Shown piece by piece: positions 11,704 to 23,174 of a stretch of DNA of 64,000 nucleotides. Numbering within the stretch: position 1 is the first letter of the stretch; the number at the start of each line of letters is the position of its first letter. Below the pieces are notes generated by a model. The model was not told the DNA's origin. It made no database searches and worked only from the letters and a program-made list of their open reading frames with translations. The stretch lies in the NCBI GenBank assembly GCA_029945375.1, contig CM057058.1:3968001-4032000 (forward strand), written 5' to 3'. Position numbers and translations under genes: made by a program. This DNA comes from Agaricus subrufescens. Taxonomy: Eukaryota > Basidiomycota > Agaricomycetes > Agaricales > Agaricaceae.

Positions 11704-12990
11704 ACGGCCCCAGCTGTTTTACGCATGAAAATACATGTAAGAAGGCATATATTGGGTGTTTCATGATCCCGAGAGTACCAATTGGCGGGACTCTTACATG
11801 TCACAGGTCTCAGAAAGGCTTCACCTAACCAGGAAGGGATATTACGATCGAATCAAGGGTTCCATGGTTCTCGAGGGGAAACATGTACCCAAGAGAGAAA
11901 TATAGCCATGTTCGAGGCAGAGTTAGGCTGTCTCAAGATCATAATCATCTCTCTAGGGAAAGCTATGCATGTGTATCGACCAGAGATATGATCGAGGACT
12001 TTACTACTTACCAAAAGGGGAGATGCCTAAGAGTGGCCCCTTGGGAAAGTGGACTTCTCGCAGAGACACATGCCTCATATGAAAGTTAGTATGAACGAGG
12101 GTCGACCAGCATATTATGCATATCTAGGGTTGCTCTAGAAGGTGAATACTAAGGGGATATTAGGTCCGAGGGTTGTTCAAATTAGTGTCTAGGGCACAGG
12201 GCTAGTAGAGTCAAGACGCCCAATCGCAGACAGGGATTGACCAACGTGGATCATTCGGCCGAAGTAGGTGCGAGCCCACAAGTGGAGATTGGCTGGATAT
12301 AGTTCCTTGAAGGTGGCAGCTGATGGAGTAAAAAGGAATTTGTAATTTATTCTACATATGTGTCTCGGATGAGTTGTATGGTATATAGGGCCAGTCTAGG
12401 GAAAAAGTTTGACACCAAATTTTCTGCCCAAATGCTGTGCGATTAAATCGAGAGTGGTTTTTCCGTCTCAGTGTATTAAGTGTTAACCAGGTACCTTACC
12501 AAGAGAAGTTCTTGTGTTTGATCGTGAGAAGACCTTCACTGGTCTAATAGAATCAAGATAGTGTCCGTGCTAGCTGGTTCTCTCTTGCAGTCTGTCTCGA
12601 AGTGCGAAGACAGGTCAAGGGTTTATCCAGTTCGTCGAGGCATTGCTAGGAAGGACTTGCTACCCTTTCTAGACAGTTGTCTGACCCAATTGTATTGAGG
12701 ACAGTCGTCGCAAGTTTAGCCGCTCGTCACAAAGGTTTTAAACGAAAGATCTCAAGTCAGTCTAATCAAGAGTCGAGGGCCGACCACAACCAAGTTATCA
12801 AGCATCAGTACAACAATCACCATATCATCAAAGTTTTCTATATTCCTATTCGCGAATCACCTATTTCATCTTAAATTTGATTTATCTCCCCACAAACCAC
12901 ATTTGAGACTCAGTGTAAAACACAAGTCTGGTTGCAATTCGATAATTATATTTCAAGTTACTCCCTTTTATTATTTTATCTATATTTTTT
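11704..12990 (+). mobile_element. candidate long LTR plus leader of an otherwise lost retroelement
   Basis: Starts TGTTACGGCCCCAG and could end near 12920 (GTGTAAAACA). A TATA-like box (GGTATATAGGG) sits at about 12388. Just after the proposed end, TGGTTGCAATTCGAT is a plausible tRNA primer-binding site. There is no coding potential here, only short scattered ORFs. No second copy exists in the window, so the ends are not confirmed and this could be ordinary intergenic DNA. Confidence 0.35.
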
Positions 12991-13014
12991 TATATCTACA
13001 CCGACTCCGTCTCA

Positions 13015-13443
13015 TCACCGGTGGCTATTTTTGTGCCCAATTTCCCAAAAGAGTCAACTCTGGGTGAGTTTTTTGCGAATAACTCACCCAATATTACATA
13101 ATTCCCCACGAAACTACCACCAAAAAAAAGAAAAAAAAATCACCGCATTTTTTGAGCTATCAAACTCCGCTGCTTACATAATCAAGCTGGTGACCAATCC
13201 AGTGGCTCCTGGTGGCTACCCTGGTGGCTAGCTGGTGGCTCCTGGTGGCAACTTAATAAATCTCCCCCCCTTGTTTTTCACATATCTCAGCCAATTCTCC
13301 ACCAAACAACTTCAAACTAAGCTCAAAAAATCAACAGAATTCCAGCCTATTTTTGCTCCACTGAAACCTTTTCAAGGTTTCCCACACTGCACCCCCCATG
13401 GGCTATTGCCCACCCATTGGCACCAGCTAGCTGGTGCCAACAG
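13015..13443. other. non-coding flank with GTGGCT repeats and a 20-bp palindrome
   Basis: Contains a cluster of GGTGGCTCCTGGTGGC words (13195-13250) like those flanking the 4.4-10.4 kb element, A-rich tracts, and a perfect palindrome GGCACCAGCTAGCTGGTGCC at 13419-13438, five bases before the CATCAGC end at 13444. No gene seen. Confidence 0.7.
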
Positions 13444-14870
13444 CATCAGCAAAAAAAAAATCCACTTGAGACTACTTGAGACCTACTTGAAATAACTCCA
13501 AGTAGCCCTCAAGTAGTACTCTTTCTCAAGTATGCTCAAGTCAGGGTCTAATCTTGATGAGCTACTTGAGATGAAAATTTCAAGCATCTTCAAGTTTCAT
13601 TGTAAGTAGCTGTCAATTTTTTTCTACATAAATTCTCAAGTTATATCAATAGTCAACAAAACTCATTCAACAATATAACCAATTTTTTACCAATTCAAAA
13701 TCAAGTGTCAATTGTGATCTGTCAAGCAGTTGTGAAACTTCATTAAATACAAATACAAATTCAAGTGCCTATCAAGGTCCACAACACATAGCTCAACACT
13801 TATCAAATATACCCTAAAACTCATTAAGTATAAGCCCAAAGTTTACAAATACTCTGAAATTCAACAAAAATGAACTCAAAACCCACCAAGTAGTTACCAA
13901 GGTGTACAAAGTATAGACTAGACTTTCATCTCACTCACTCTTATTTGAAAATACTTATCAAGTAGAAATCAAGACTTATCATGTGTAATTGAAGATATAC
14001 CTCAAGGCTCTTAAATTATACATTAAGATCCTTCAAGTCTATATCAAGATTATTGAAGCATAAGTTAAGATTGGTAAAGTATAGATGAAAATTCATCAAG
14101 TATAAGTTACTGCTGGTAAAGCATAAGTCAAGATTTCTCAAGTATAAGTTATGACTATTAAAGTATAAGTTAAGATGTTACCACTGGTAGAGCATAGGTC
14201 AAGGTTTTTCAAGTATAAGTTAAGAATCAGTAAGGTACAAGTTGAGATTACTCAAGTATAAGTTAAAGACTGGTAGAGCATGAGTCAAGGTTCTTCAAGT
14301 ATAAGTTAAAGATTGGTAAAGTACAAGTTAAGATTCTCCAAGTATGAGTTAAAGACTAGTAAAGTATAAGTTAAGATTCCTCAAGTATAAGTGAAAGACT
14401 GGTGAAGTATAAATTTGGATGCCTCAAGTATAAGTTAAAGACTGGTAAAGTATAAGTCAAGATTCCTCAAGTAGAAGCTAAATATTGCTAAAGTACAAGT
14501 TAAGATTTCTCAAGTAAAAGTTAGGATGTTTAAAATATAAGTTAAGATTCTTCAAGTATAAGTTACCATGGGTAAAGTGTAAGCCAAGATCTTTCAAGTA
14601 CAAGTTAAAGACTGGTGAAGTCCAAGTTAAGATTCTCAAGTATAAATTAAAGTGTAAGTTAAGATTCTTCAAGTATAGGTTACCACAGTTAAAGCATAAA
14701 CCAAGATCCTTCAAGTATAAATTAAAAACTAGTGAAGTACGAATTAAGATTTCTCAAGTATACACCAGGACACTTTCACTATACGTCAATATTCTTCAAG
14801 GAATTATCAATAAGCTTGAAGTATATGTCAAGATTCATCAACTATGTGCCAAGCATAAATTCAAAAGCTG
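13444..14870 (+). repeat. left CATCAGCAAAA end and CAAGTATAAGTTAAGAT subterminal array
   Basis: CATCAGCAAAAAAAAAA at 13444 is followed by ACTTGAG/TACTTGA words. From about 14000 to 14770 a degenerate array with a 35-45 bp period reads CTCAAGTATAAGTTAA, AGACTGGTAAAGTATA and variants. Such arrays are typical subterminal binding regions of CACTA-like transposons. The terminal motif and the CTTGA words recur inverted at 30330-31158 and in the foldback element at 58482-58607. No gene is present; a 78-residue minus ORF at 14478-14714 is a translation of the repeat. Confidence 0.8.
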
Positions 14871-15046
14871 TATTAAAATAGTTCAGTCTGGCCAGATACT
14901 AGATATCGGAAATTACAGTAGCTAGTGGGCGTGATGATAGAATGAGTGGGGGTAAAACAATACTAGAAAGACTATAAGATGTGTGCCTGGTAGGACAGGG
15001 TCAACAAACAAGTAGCACACAACCGAAACAACTTACTATTTCAAGA

Positions 15047-17993
15047 TTAAGTACGACGCTTGGAAGACCTTTGATGATGGGCAGGCTCATCTGCCACACG
15101 CCGCCTCCGATAAGGAGGTGAAGAAGAGCGATTACGGTGGCCTTGATGGGAAGGAGAGGGGCGACGTTTACGACGGGGAGAGGGAGATCGGCCACGCTTG
15201 TTATTACTTTGGTTAGACGTGTTATGGGTACGACGTTTACGTTGGTGTGGAGAGCGAGAGCGAGAGCGTTCAGGAGATAGAGAACGACCATGCTTGTGAT
15301 AAGAGGATGACTGGTTGCGAAGAGGTGAGCGGGAATGGGAACGGCCATGGTTACTGGTTGATGCAGCAGGTATGTCCTTCAAATTCAGAACTGCAGAGGG
15401 GATAGCAGACCATGTACGAGCCGGAGTAACAGCAACTGTGTTAGTTCCATCATTATCCTCTGTCAGCATAGCACGGGGATCATCTTGGAGAGCGTCAGGA
15501 TTCTCAAAGTAGTCAATATCTGGGTCACCATTTTGATTCTCCTTCCGGCTAGAGTAGCTGATAGCATCCTGGAACACTTTGTTAAATTGTTCAAGGGTAA
15601 GCGTACTTGCTGAAGCAGCATAAGATGCGGTGGCTTTCCCCCATGATATCTTGTTAAAAGAAGCATACGATGCTGTTTCTATGCCCTTCCTTCCCTTCTC
15701 AAAGCGAAAGGTAATAACCTTTGACTTGCGGTGCTGAGCATCACGGATAGATTTGACAGTGATAACACCATCAGCGAAGAGTTTGAGAGCGCGTTCACTC
15801 TAGTAGCATATTAGATTTAGAGAGAGATGATGACAAAATCTTACCGAAGCAGCAGCCATTGCAATTGCAGCAGTTGGAAGGCGGAAATCCTCTTTGAAGG
15901 GAAATCTTCTTAAGTAAGCTGAACCACTGATCTTCTCTATATGGCTGGCTAACGTAGCGGACACAAGTTGACCACGGAATCTTCCAATCCACTTCTATAA
16001 GACAGTTAGCTAGTAATGCTATGAATAAACGTCACTTACTTTGGGGTCAGAACTATCTGTGAGTCCATAAATGAAACGGAGATCCTTCAGGAGATATTGA
16101 GCGTAACCTTGACGCTTAGAGTCTGATTCACCGAATTGTTCTAAGTTATCTTCGAAGTAGTTGATAAGTGCCCAGATAGCAGCGGAACCAAAAATAGTTC
16201 GCCATCCATCGGCTAGCCGATAAGTAGCCTGAAACAAATGTATTAGGTGCTCTTACAATCAAGGACATACGCACCACTTGATATAATGGCATTTCCATAG
16301 CCTTTGGGATCTCCTCAGGAAGCTTACACTCCAAGGTCGCATACTGGTCCGCAATTGCATTGAGGCAGCGCACAAGGTTGGCTGGTTCTACCTTCCAAGG
16401 GTTCTGCTCTGTACCATACCAGGCGTACAACTGAGGGAGCCATTTCGTCTTCCATAGCTGCACAATAATAGAAGGGAGGTCTTCTGTCTTGAATCAATGA
16501 TCGTCAGAAGATTGTCCCTTTGACTTTCTTTGAGTCTCTTTCACTGCAACAATGTTCTTGTATGGAGGAATGAATCAAAATGAATGGTGTCAGAGGTTAA
16601 AACGAACCTCGCTATGAGCTTGCCGCCCATTCTTCATCGGGCTGTTGCGGGCCTCATCTCGTTCCCACCCATTAAGCTCATCACACTCAGATATTCCACC
16701 ATCCTGGAGCTCATCATCGGTCTCTGTCTGCCTATACTTTGGTGTTGCTCTGCTGGTGTTCGGGCGCCTTGACTTGTGACCGGTTACAGCGTCCCTGGCC
16801 CTAGTACGTGGATACCGGTCAGCACCTGATTTTCCCTTGGTCCTAATGAGAGCAGCATGAAATGCAAAGTGGAGAAGAGTTTGGGGATCAAGAGTGGAGA
16901 GGAAGTTGGTCAGAAACGAGGTCATGGTGGTTAAGAGGAACAAACCGGTGGTGACGACCCTCATCAGAACTGTCTGATGACAGTTCTGATGGCAAATTCT
17001 GCCATTTCGGCTGCTTATACTTTGGCTGGACCTTCTTTATCCTATTGCGTTCTTGAACCTGGGTGCGCTCTTGAACCTGGGCGTGCTCTTGAACCTGGGC
17101 ACGCTCTTGAACCTGGGCAACCAGGGCACGCTCTCGAACCTGGGTCCGTTCCCGAACCGGGGCATGCTCACCATCAGTATCATCTGAATATACTTTATTA
17201 TCCACTACTTCAAATTCGAAATCTTCTCCACTGTCAGGCTTGGATATGGAGCTCAGTATAGATGAAATACTGAACCAGATATCTATGACTTACATGGCAA
17301 TTTTTTGAACTTTTTCCCCTTGACGATTCAGGCTTATTGTTCCCAATTGCCGATTGATGCTAGAAAAAACACCTTTTTAGTCAAGCCTATTCTAATTGAT
17401 TGTTCACTTACTTCCACATCATCATCTCGATCACCATCTCGATCACCGTCTCGATCACCATTCTCATCCCGATCACCATCTTCCTTGTCATTTTCATCAG
17501 CTGACCTGACAGTTTCTATCACTTCTTGGATGCTCCTTAGCCCTTTGCTTTTTTGCTGAATAGTTCTATCGAGGGGAGAAGGCAGTTCGGATCCTTCATA
17601 ATCCTCTGAATCCTGGTCTTCTTCAGGCCAGACTTTGTTATCATGATTCAAAACCTGCTTTAAAGGACTTAGCTCAATGGTATATACATTATGACAGAGC
17701 TGCTTAACCTTGTTTCGAATAAGCTTTGGTGGAGGAGTGATGTGATGCTCCTGTTCTTCTGCCCTCCTCCGGGCCTCTGCCTTGATCTTGCGTATAGTCT
17801 CCTCGGTATACTTCTTGACCGCTATCTTGTCCATTCGAGCCTTTTTTTCGTCTGCTTTTTTCTGGACAGGGGTCCTTCGCTTCTTAGGAGCATCAACAAG
17901 GCCGACACGTTTGGTCTTGTTGCTGGAGCGGGTTTGCAATCCTGGACGTGGAGTGCTATTGTTAGACTCTGGCACATTACCCTTTCCTTCCAT
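15047..17993 (-). CDS. RS-tailed protein of an expanded agaricomycete family of unknown function (multi-exon)
   Basis: The likely start is the Met at 17993 (MEGKGNVPESNN). The N-terminal exon (to about 17412) is basic and carries the PKKRRTPVQKKADEKKAR signature, followed by an acidic DRDGDRDGDRDD run. A second region (17270-16890) contains a VQERAQ-type repeat coded by an 18-bp minisatellite at 17040-17155. Further exons (16964-16590, 16463-16260, 16237-16040, 15990-15800, 15780-15580) hold the conserved core: KWLPQLYAWYG, DGWRTIFGSAAIWAL, KWIGRFRGQLVSATLA, ERALKLFADG and FNKISWG. The last exon (15577-15047) encodes an Arg/Ser tail of the splicing-factor type. I recognise the family as common in mushrooms but know no function. 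Exon borders are approximate and some may hide breaks. It lies just inside the left subterminal array. Confidence 0.6.
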
Positions 17994-18684
17994 GTGGGCT
18001 ATTGATGAAACGAGTTGGAGCGGAGAAGACGTGGCGAATAATTGAACACCTTGTGACCTTTTACGAGAGCCCAGCACAGCTACGCCAAACAAATTTGACT
18101 AGTAAACATACGTCAATAACACACCCCCACATATTGTGCCGAAGCATAATCTCACATTTTGACTATAAAACACGAGGATCATCCAAAGCGCCCACTGCAC
18201 CGTCTTACTGGGACCACAGGGAACAGTCTTAGGCCAGACAGATGTAGGGGATTGGAGAAATTCACAGCGCCATCAAAGAATGACCTAAGATGACTATAAA
18301 ATCGGTGGCAATGAGAAGCGTGGGCTATGCAGACTTGGCATTATGCTTAGTACTAGTGTATCAAGTTGACGGCAACGTACCCATTTGAATGTATCCCATA
18401 GCATGTGTTCAGCGTTACAATAGAAGTTTCGTTCTACCTGACTCGATTAGAATATTGATTTCAACAATCAGAGAGGGAACATACCACAGCAGCCATAATT
18501 TCAAACATGAATTACACTAAGCTATCGACGGCGATGCCAATCTCAATTTGCCTCCTGTTCAGACCCTCATCTAGCTCCATGGTACGCATATCCTGGTTAA
18601 CCTTGTCTTTGCCAAATTCTTCCCAGGACAGGCACGCATCGGGTCCTGTACAACGAAGTTCCCTTCACTTCAATATCCTTCATC

Positions 18685-19225
18685 TCAAACTTGACCCTCG
18701 TAGTGCGGCGTCTCATTGTCGAGGTGCTGCTGAGTCTTAGGCAGCCTCTGGAGAACACTGTAGTTAAAACGTCTGTCGGTGAGGTCGGCATGGCGACTAG
18801 CATGCTCGCGCTCCGCGGCAGTGAGGTGCGTCTGGACATCGGCATTGGATGTGATATAGCGCGCATATTTCTCTATCTACAAACCAGCATTTAGGCACCA
18901 TCAAAATTGTCATGAAAGGCACACACTTTGTAGAGCCACATGCGGAGGTAGGAGCGGACAATAAACTTGACGCGCTCAATGTTGAGCTGGACGAGGGTGA
19001 TCCTGAGGTGCTCGTCGTCGGAGAGGGGGTTGCCCCTGAGGAGCTGGACGGCGTTGGACTGTCTGTGTGTGATTGATGAGGCAAGAGGGCTGTGTGGGGC
19101 GGGTGGACTTGCCTGCGGAGGTGGTCGAGGATGGCAGCGAGGAGGTGGTGTTAGGCGGGGAGGATGTCGGGGGCGTGTCGCTCGTTGGCCCAGTGCCGGG
19201 TGAGGAGGTGGATGTCAGTGGGCAT
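18685..19225 (-). pseudogene. SLD5: GINS complex subunit SLD5-like, damaged
   Basis: The helix LLTRHWANERHAPDILPA (19216-19154) is the hallmark of SLD5, the GINS subunit that joins Cdc45 and MCM2-7 in the replicative helicase. An in-frame TAA at 19151-19153 follows directly, where the family normally continues. After it the reading resumes: AILDHLRR, a GC-AG intron (19063-19112), QSNAVQLLRGNPLSDDEHLR and NIERVKFIVRSYLR. A GT-AG intron (18877-18926) then leads to KYARYITSNADVQ, TAAEREHASRHADLTDRHFN and VLQRLPKTQQHLD. The frame stops at 18685 and the usual C-terminal beta domain is not visible in it. The N-terminus before MPTDIH is unclear. A sequencing error at 19151 cannot be excluded. Confidence 0.72.
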
Positions 19226-19443
19226 GGCGAGTACCGTGGAGCACGAGTGGCAGACGGAGCCACCGCCCAACACACACATGCTCGAGCCTGTGCCGACGCT
19301 GTACACGCATCTGTGGAACAAGATGAGCAAGTCGAGGGTCCCGTCGCAGCAGCAGTGCGGGTCCCTGTTTTCCATTTTTTTCGCTCACACTCGTTGATGT
19401 CCACACCACAGATACATCCTGGTGATCGTCTCGGCCATCGACA

Positions 19444-21178
19444 TCAAGGCAACCTTTCATGTTGTCTCTGAATGGCTGTCAGCCCGATAGGCCACAAGTA
19501 TAAAGCGGAATGGTAGGGCGGGGAGTGGAGATGCTGGAAAAGGGAAGCCCCTGACTGAGCAGCAAGGTTACAGATGTGTACATGATGCGGTGCTAAGCAA
19601 TAAGACCGAGTGAGAAAAGATCTCAAGAATAAGAGTATTAGTGTTCACTTACGCAATGTTGTAGCGGGAACAAGTTGGTGGAAAGCGGCGATGGCCTCAC
19701 CACCAGGGTAATTGTTCATGGAGATATGGACCAGAAGGGTAGTCAGCCCGAGGTTCGCGGCCAGAAGGCCGAGAGCGGCTGTAAAAGAAATTTGGCCAAG
19801 AATGGTCGACTTGCGTCTTGTTAAACTGAAAAAGAGATGTTAGCCGGAAACGATCAAATGAAATTTGAGGAACAGCGACATACAAGTATCTTAGACCAGA
19901 AGAGGTGGCGACGTTGAAGGCGGGAACGGTGTAGATGATGAAACGCCATTCCTTGTGCCCCAAGTTGCTGATCAGTGCGACGTATATGACAAATGGAAGG
20001 AGAATCGGAAAGATTCGTGAATCTACGAGCAAGCCGATACATGCCAGAGGAAGGCCGGTCATAAGCAATTTGGGGAGATGAACCACAAAATAGTCCATGA
20101 AGGGAGAAACCTGTCCCAGAGTCAGCGGGGGTAGCCATACAATTCAATGCTCATGCCGCTCACCCCCCATTGAGCACTTTGACCTTGTGCAACGTTGAAT
20201 ATGAACGATGTGAGTTCAGGTAAAACATTTTTCTTCCAAAAGAAGGAATCGAAAGCAAATGACACCACTAGATATGTCAGCTCAGTCATCTTTACGACCG
20301 CGGGATCACGGACTTACCTGCAGCCGTGGTGCCAGCCACAAGGTTCGTGGCGACGACAGTATAAAATGAGATATGTCCCTGGATTAATGCCTGAAGCAGG
20401 AAAGGCGCCCAGAGAAGGACTAGCTCCACACGGAAGATAACGGTCGAGATGGCGAGGCACCAGAAAGCTAATCTCCAAGATTTCTCGGAAAGTCGGATTG
20501 AATAACGACTGCTGTTGTACATAGAGGCATAAGCGAAGGCTAGATTGACTGTGTGATGCCGAATACAAATCTATGTCAGAGTGGATAAGTGTTCCAGGGA
20601 TGGAAGCGCAGGCATACCCAGGGGCATCGCAAACATGTTCGGCAGTGTCCTACCCATCCAAAAAAGGAGATGGAACTGGCTGCATGTGAGTAAAGTGAAG
20701 CATAAAGCTGTTCCTGATCCAAAGCGATTCGACACGGCTTTGCGGATAAGAACCAGTGACATAGCATTGCAGGTCGCAAGAACGAGCCGAGCTAGACGTC
20801 CTGGTCAATAGACGGACTGGTGCAGAATCAACGAGAACGAACCGATGATCTGGAGGTCGGCCTTGGACGATATCAAGTTGAGATAAGCGGCTACATTGAG
20901 AAAAGGGCCTGTGAGGATGGCAAGCGTGGCACTTCCGAGGAAAGTTCGGGGAACGGCGCCCGCAAAAGTGAAATGGTCGAACTGTTTCCGTGAGCATTGG
21001 CCGGGGACTCCAGCACGTGGGTTGGGCTCACATTGCTCAGTCTGTCCAGAAAGAGGCCATAGGAGAGAAAATCATGGACAGCCTGTATATTGAAGCTTTC
21101 CTCAACCTTTGTGTACGGTGCTAGCAGTACATAGGCCCAGCCAAACACGAAGAACGCGCAATTGAAGGGGGAGAACAT
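19444..21178 (-). CDS. ALG12: ALG12, dolichyl-P-mannose:Man7GlcNAc2-PP-dolichol alpha-1,6-mannosyltransferase (GT22)
   Basis: ER multi-spanning enzyme that adds the eighth mannose to the lipid-linked oligosaccharide for N-glycosylation. The start at 21178 gives APYTKVEESFNIQAVHDFL, the GT22 luminal motif. Eight exons can be placed: 21178-21032, 20981-20843, 20800-20618, 20548-20318, 20277-20164, 20110-19884, 19825-19653 and 19592-19444, with introns of about 42-70 bp except one intron of ~230 bp? no such case is needed beyond 20549-20617. Further family blocks are AGAVPRTFLGS, SQFHLLFWMGRTLPNMFA, FDSFFW, LGHKEWRFIIYTVPAFNVA and ISMNNYPGGEA. All joins keep frame. After GASLFQH the tail ends in an unusual sequence and lacks the W-YNKTE block I expect near the C-terminus, so the 3' end may be truncated. 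It is arranged head-to-head with the EGF gene at 21286, with only ~107 bp between the starts. Confidence 0.88.
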
Positions 21179-21285
21179 GGCTCGTTGTTTGTCCGTGTGT
21201 GCGCCGCCCGACCCGCGCTTGGCATCCACCTGGGTCACACAGCCCATGGATCTGGTCCGTCGGCATTTCCTCCTCATCGGCGACC

Positions 21286-22320
21286 ATGTTCTTTCTCAAG
21301 CCAAACCCGTGGGGGGCTCTGCTTTGGCCCCTGCTGCTGCTCACACTCTCGCTGCCTAGTGTTGCGGCGCAGCGGAACGAATCTGGCGGTTATCGCCAGC
21401 CCGACAATGGCACCTCACTTCTACCTGTGAGTGGCTGCGGAGTCTGATGCCTGACCCTTCATGACTATCCCTGTAGGTGTTGTTGCCGGACTATGAGCTT
21501 GTGCCCGGTGAGTATCTCAGCCTGCCATGGCCTGATCATGCACTGAACCAGCTACGTCATCAGAGAAGTGTCCACCGTGTTTCAACTGCATGCTTCCAGC
21601 CTTTAGCTGTGGCCAATATGGAAGCTGCAACAAGTTCAATGGCCAGTGTGAATGCCCCCCCAGCTGGTCTGGCATCGACTGTCTCACGCCTCATACGCTT
21701 GTCCTGCTTGCGTTCAACTATGTATCTCATACAAGTGCCAGAGTGCGATTCCCTGTCAGATGGTGCCCACCGGAGACCGAGGAAAGAAGGAGAATCGTGC
21801 CAGTGCAAAGATGGCTGGGGAGGTGTGAATTGCAATGGTGTGTCGTCCAAATGATTCATTACCCGTCAATTAATTCTTGACATCAGTGTGCAAGAATGAT
21901 GACGCCTGCGTAGGCTTTCCCATTCCTGAGGTCTCGTCGTTACTCGATAACGCCAATGACAGGAACATGACTTGTTACACAGGCGGGGAAACGGTTTTCA
22001 GTAATCATCAAATGTGCAATGTGACCAGTACGTTGGTCGCACCCCATGCATCTTCTTGCCTAATGTTTTCATTCAGACCGAAAGATCCTTGATATGCTCC
22101 CAGACCGACCCCCCCAAGTGACCTTCAGCTGCGACCATCAAGAGTCAACTTGTTCATTCCAATTCTGGACTGCAGAAGTCAAGTCTTTCTATTGTGCGTT
22201 GCAGGGATGTTCTTTGCAGAAACAGACCGGCTATGATACAAACACAACTACATATTCGTGTGACAAGATCAAATGTAGTTGTGTTACTGGCTGTTTCTTG
22301 TGTGGCGAAGCTGGCAATTT
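21286..22320 (+). pseudogene. secreted EGF-like protein, 3' truncated and splice-damaged
   Basis: MFFLKPNP followed by a hydrophobic stretch ending LPSVAAQ is a signal peptide. Exon 1 is 21286-21426, the intron 21427-21476, and exon 2 starts at 21477. A later exon has an EGF-like unit ([20 protein letters not shown]) ending CLTP at 21692. The next exon should start ECDSLSDG at 21742 and contains a second EGF-like unit ([13 protein letters not shown]). The intron between them (21693-21741) begins AT instead of GT; changing only that base would restore the family reading CLTP-Q-C. Further exons give VCKNDDACVGFP, TCYTGGETVF and RKILDMLPDRPPQVTFSC. Homology to the family known to me stops near GCFLCGEAGN (about 22320), so the C-terminal part is lost. 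Confidence 0.65.
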
Positions 22321-22342
22321 AGACAAAAGAGAGAACATACAC

Positions 22343-22845
22343 TTCGTCTGGTTTGAGGTCGTCGAGCTTGTCGAGCGGTTGGCCTACCGGCATCAGTACC
22401 TCTGTGAGAGATGCCCCTGTTCAGCAAGTCGTCACCGCACGGCCTCGTCGCTGCTCACCGGGATTGAAGCTCTGCTTGGCCATGCCCCTCGAGGCATCTC
22501 TTCTGGCAAAGTTGCCATACATGCCATCTGCGCATATATGTATATGTATACATGTGTGTTGCGGCCAGTGCACTCACCAGGGCCCGTAGAAGTTCCTGCC
22601 ACTCGTCACATTGTACACTGTGCCATGAATGGTGAGCAGAATCTGTTCACCATTCGTTCCGTTGAAAGGCTCGAGCGTCTTGGGGGTGTAGACCTTGAAG
22701 AGGACGGAGGGGAAATGTGACTTGGGAATACATGAGTAGCCAGCCTTGAACTCGTTGGGGACGGGGCGCGGGGGAGAGGTCTTGGAGATGATGATGTGCT
22801 GGACAGAGTAGAGGATGTAGAGAAAGAGGGCGGTGTTTATTGGCG
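22343..22845 (-). pseudogene. Dap1/MAPR-type cytochrome b5-like heme-binding protein, 3' truncated
   Basis: An N-terminal membrane segment (INTALFLYILYSVQHIII) is followed by the membrane-associated progesterone-receptor (Dap1) fold: VYTPKTLEPFNGTNGE, ILLTIHGTVYNVTSGRNFYG, then after an intron (22528-22577) GMYGNFARRDASRGMAKQSF, and after another (22402-22458) VLMPVGQPLDKLDDLKPDE. The family supports heme-dependent P450 steps such as sterol synthesis. The final exon is not found: past 22343 the DNA belongs to the EGF gene on the other strand. The start is unclear; the frame is open upstream to about 22850. Confidence 0.72.
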
Positions 22846-23174
22846 TGCCCAGATGAGACTACAGTCACGCTGTCACATCCTAACTTGCGACGATCCGTGC
22901 AGTCCCTCTTTCTTCTCTATCACCAACATCTCCACCTTACCTCCCCCACTCTTCTGGTCTTCCCAAAGCTAGCATCTACGTGGAGGCTGGACGATGTCAT
23001 AGCTATGACGGAGAAAGAGGCTGATAAAGCGAGAAGGAGTTGGAGACTGCTCGGGATTACTACAACAAAGTGAAGACTAAACGGTGAGCCCATACTTGTG
23101 TATAACATTAATATGCTCATGCTGCGGGTATTTGCAGCGGAGAGTCACGGGCCCGTCTTGAACGCCGTCATATC

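Noticed and set aside
14478..14714. 78-codon repetitive minus ORF
   Set aside because: It reads the subterminal CAAGTATAAGTT array and has no independent coding evidence.
13444..14770. CRISPR-like array
   Set aside because: The repeat units are degenerate and contiguous without unique spacers, and the genome is eukaryotic.
18797..19471. Long overlapping ORFs in the SLD5 region on both strands
   Set aside because: High GC content leaves several frames open; only the frame with the SLD5 motifs is conserved.
22094..22720. Single 208-codon plus ORF
   Set aside because: Only its first ~75 codons match the EGF-protein family; the rest is antisense to the Dap1-like exons.
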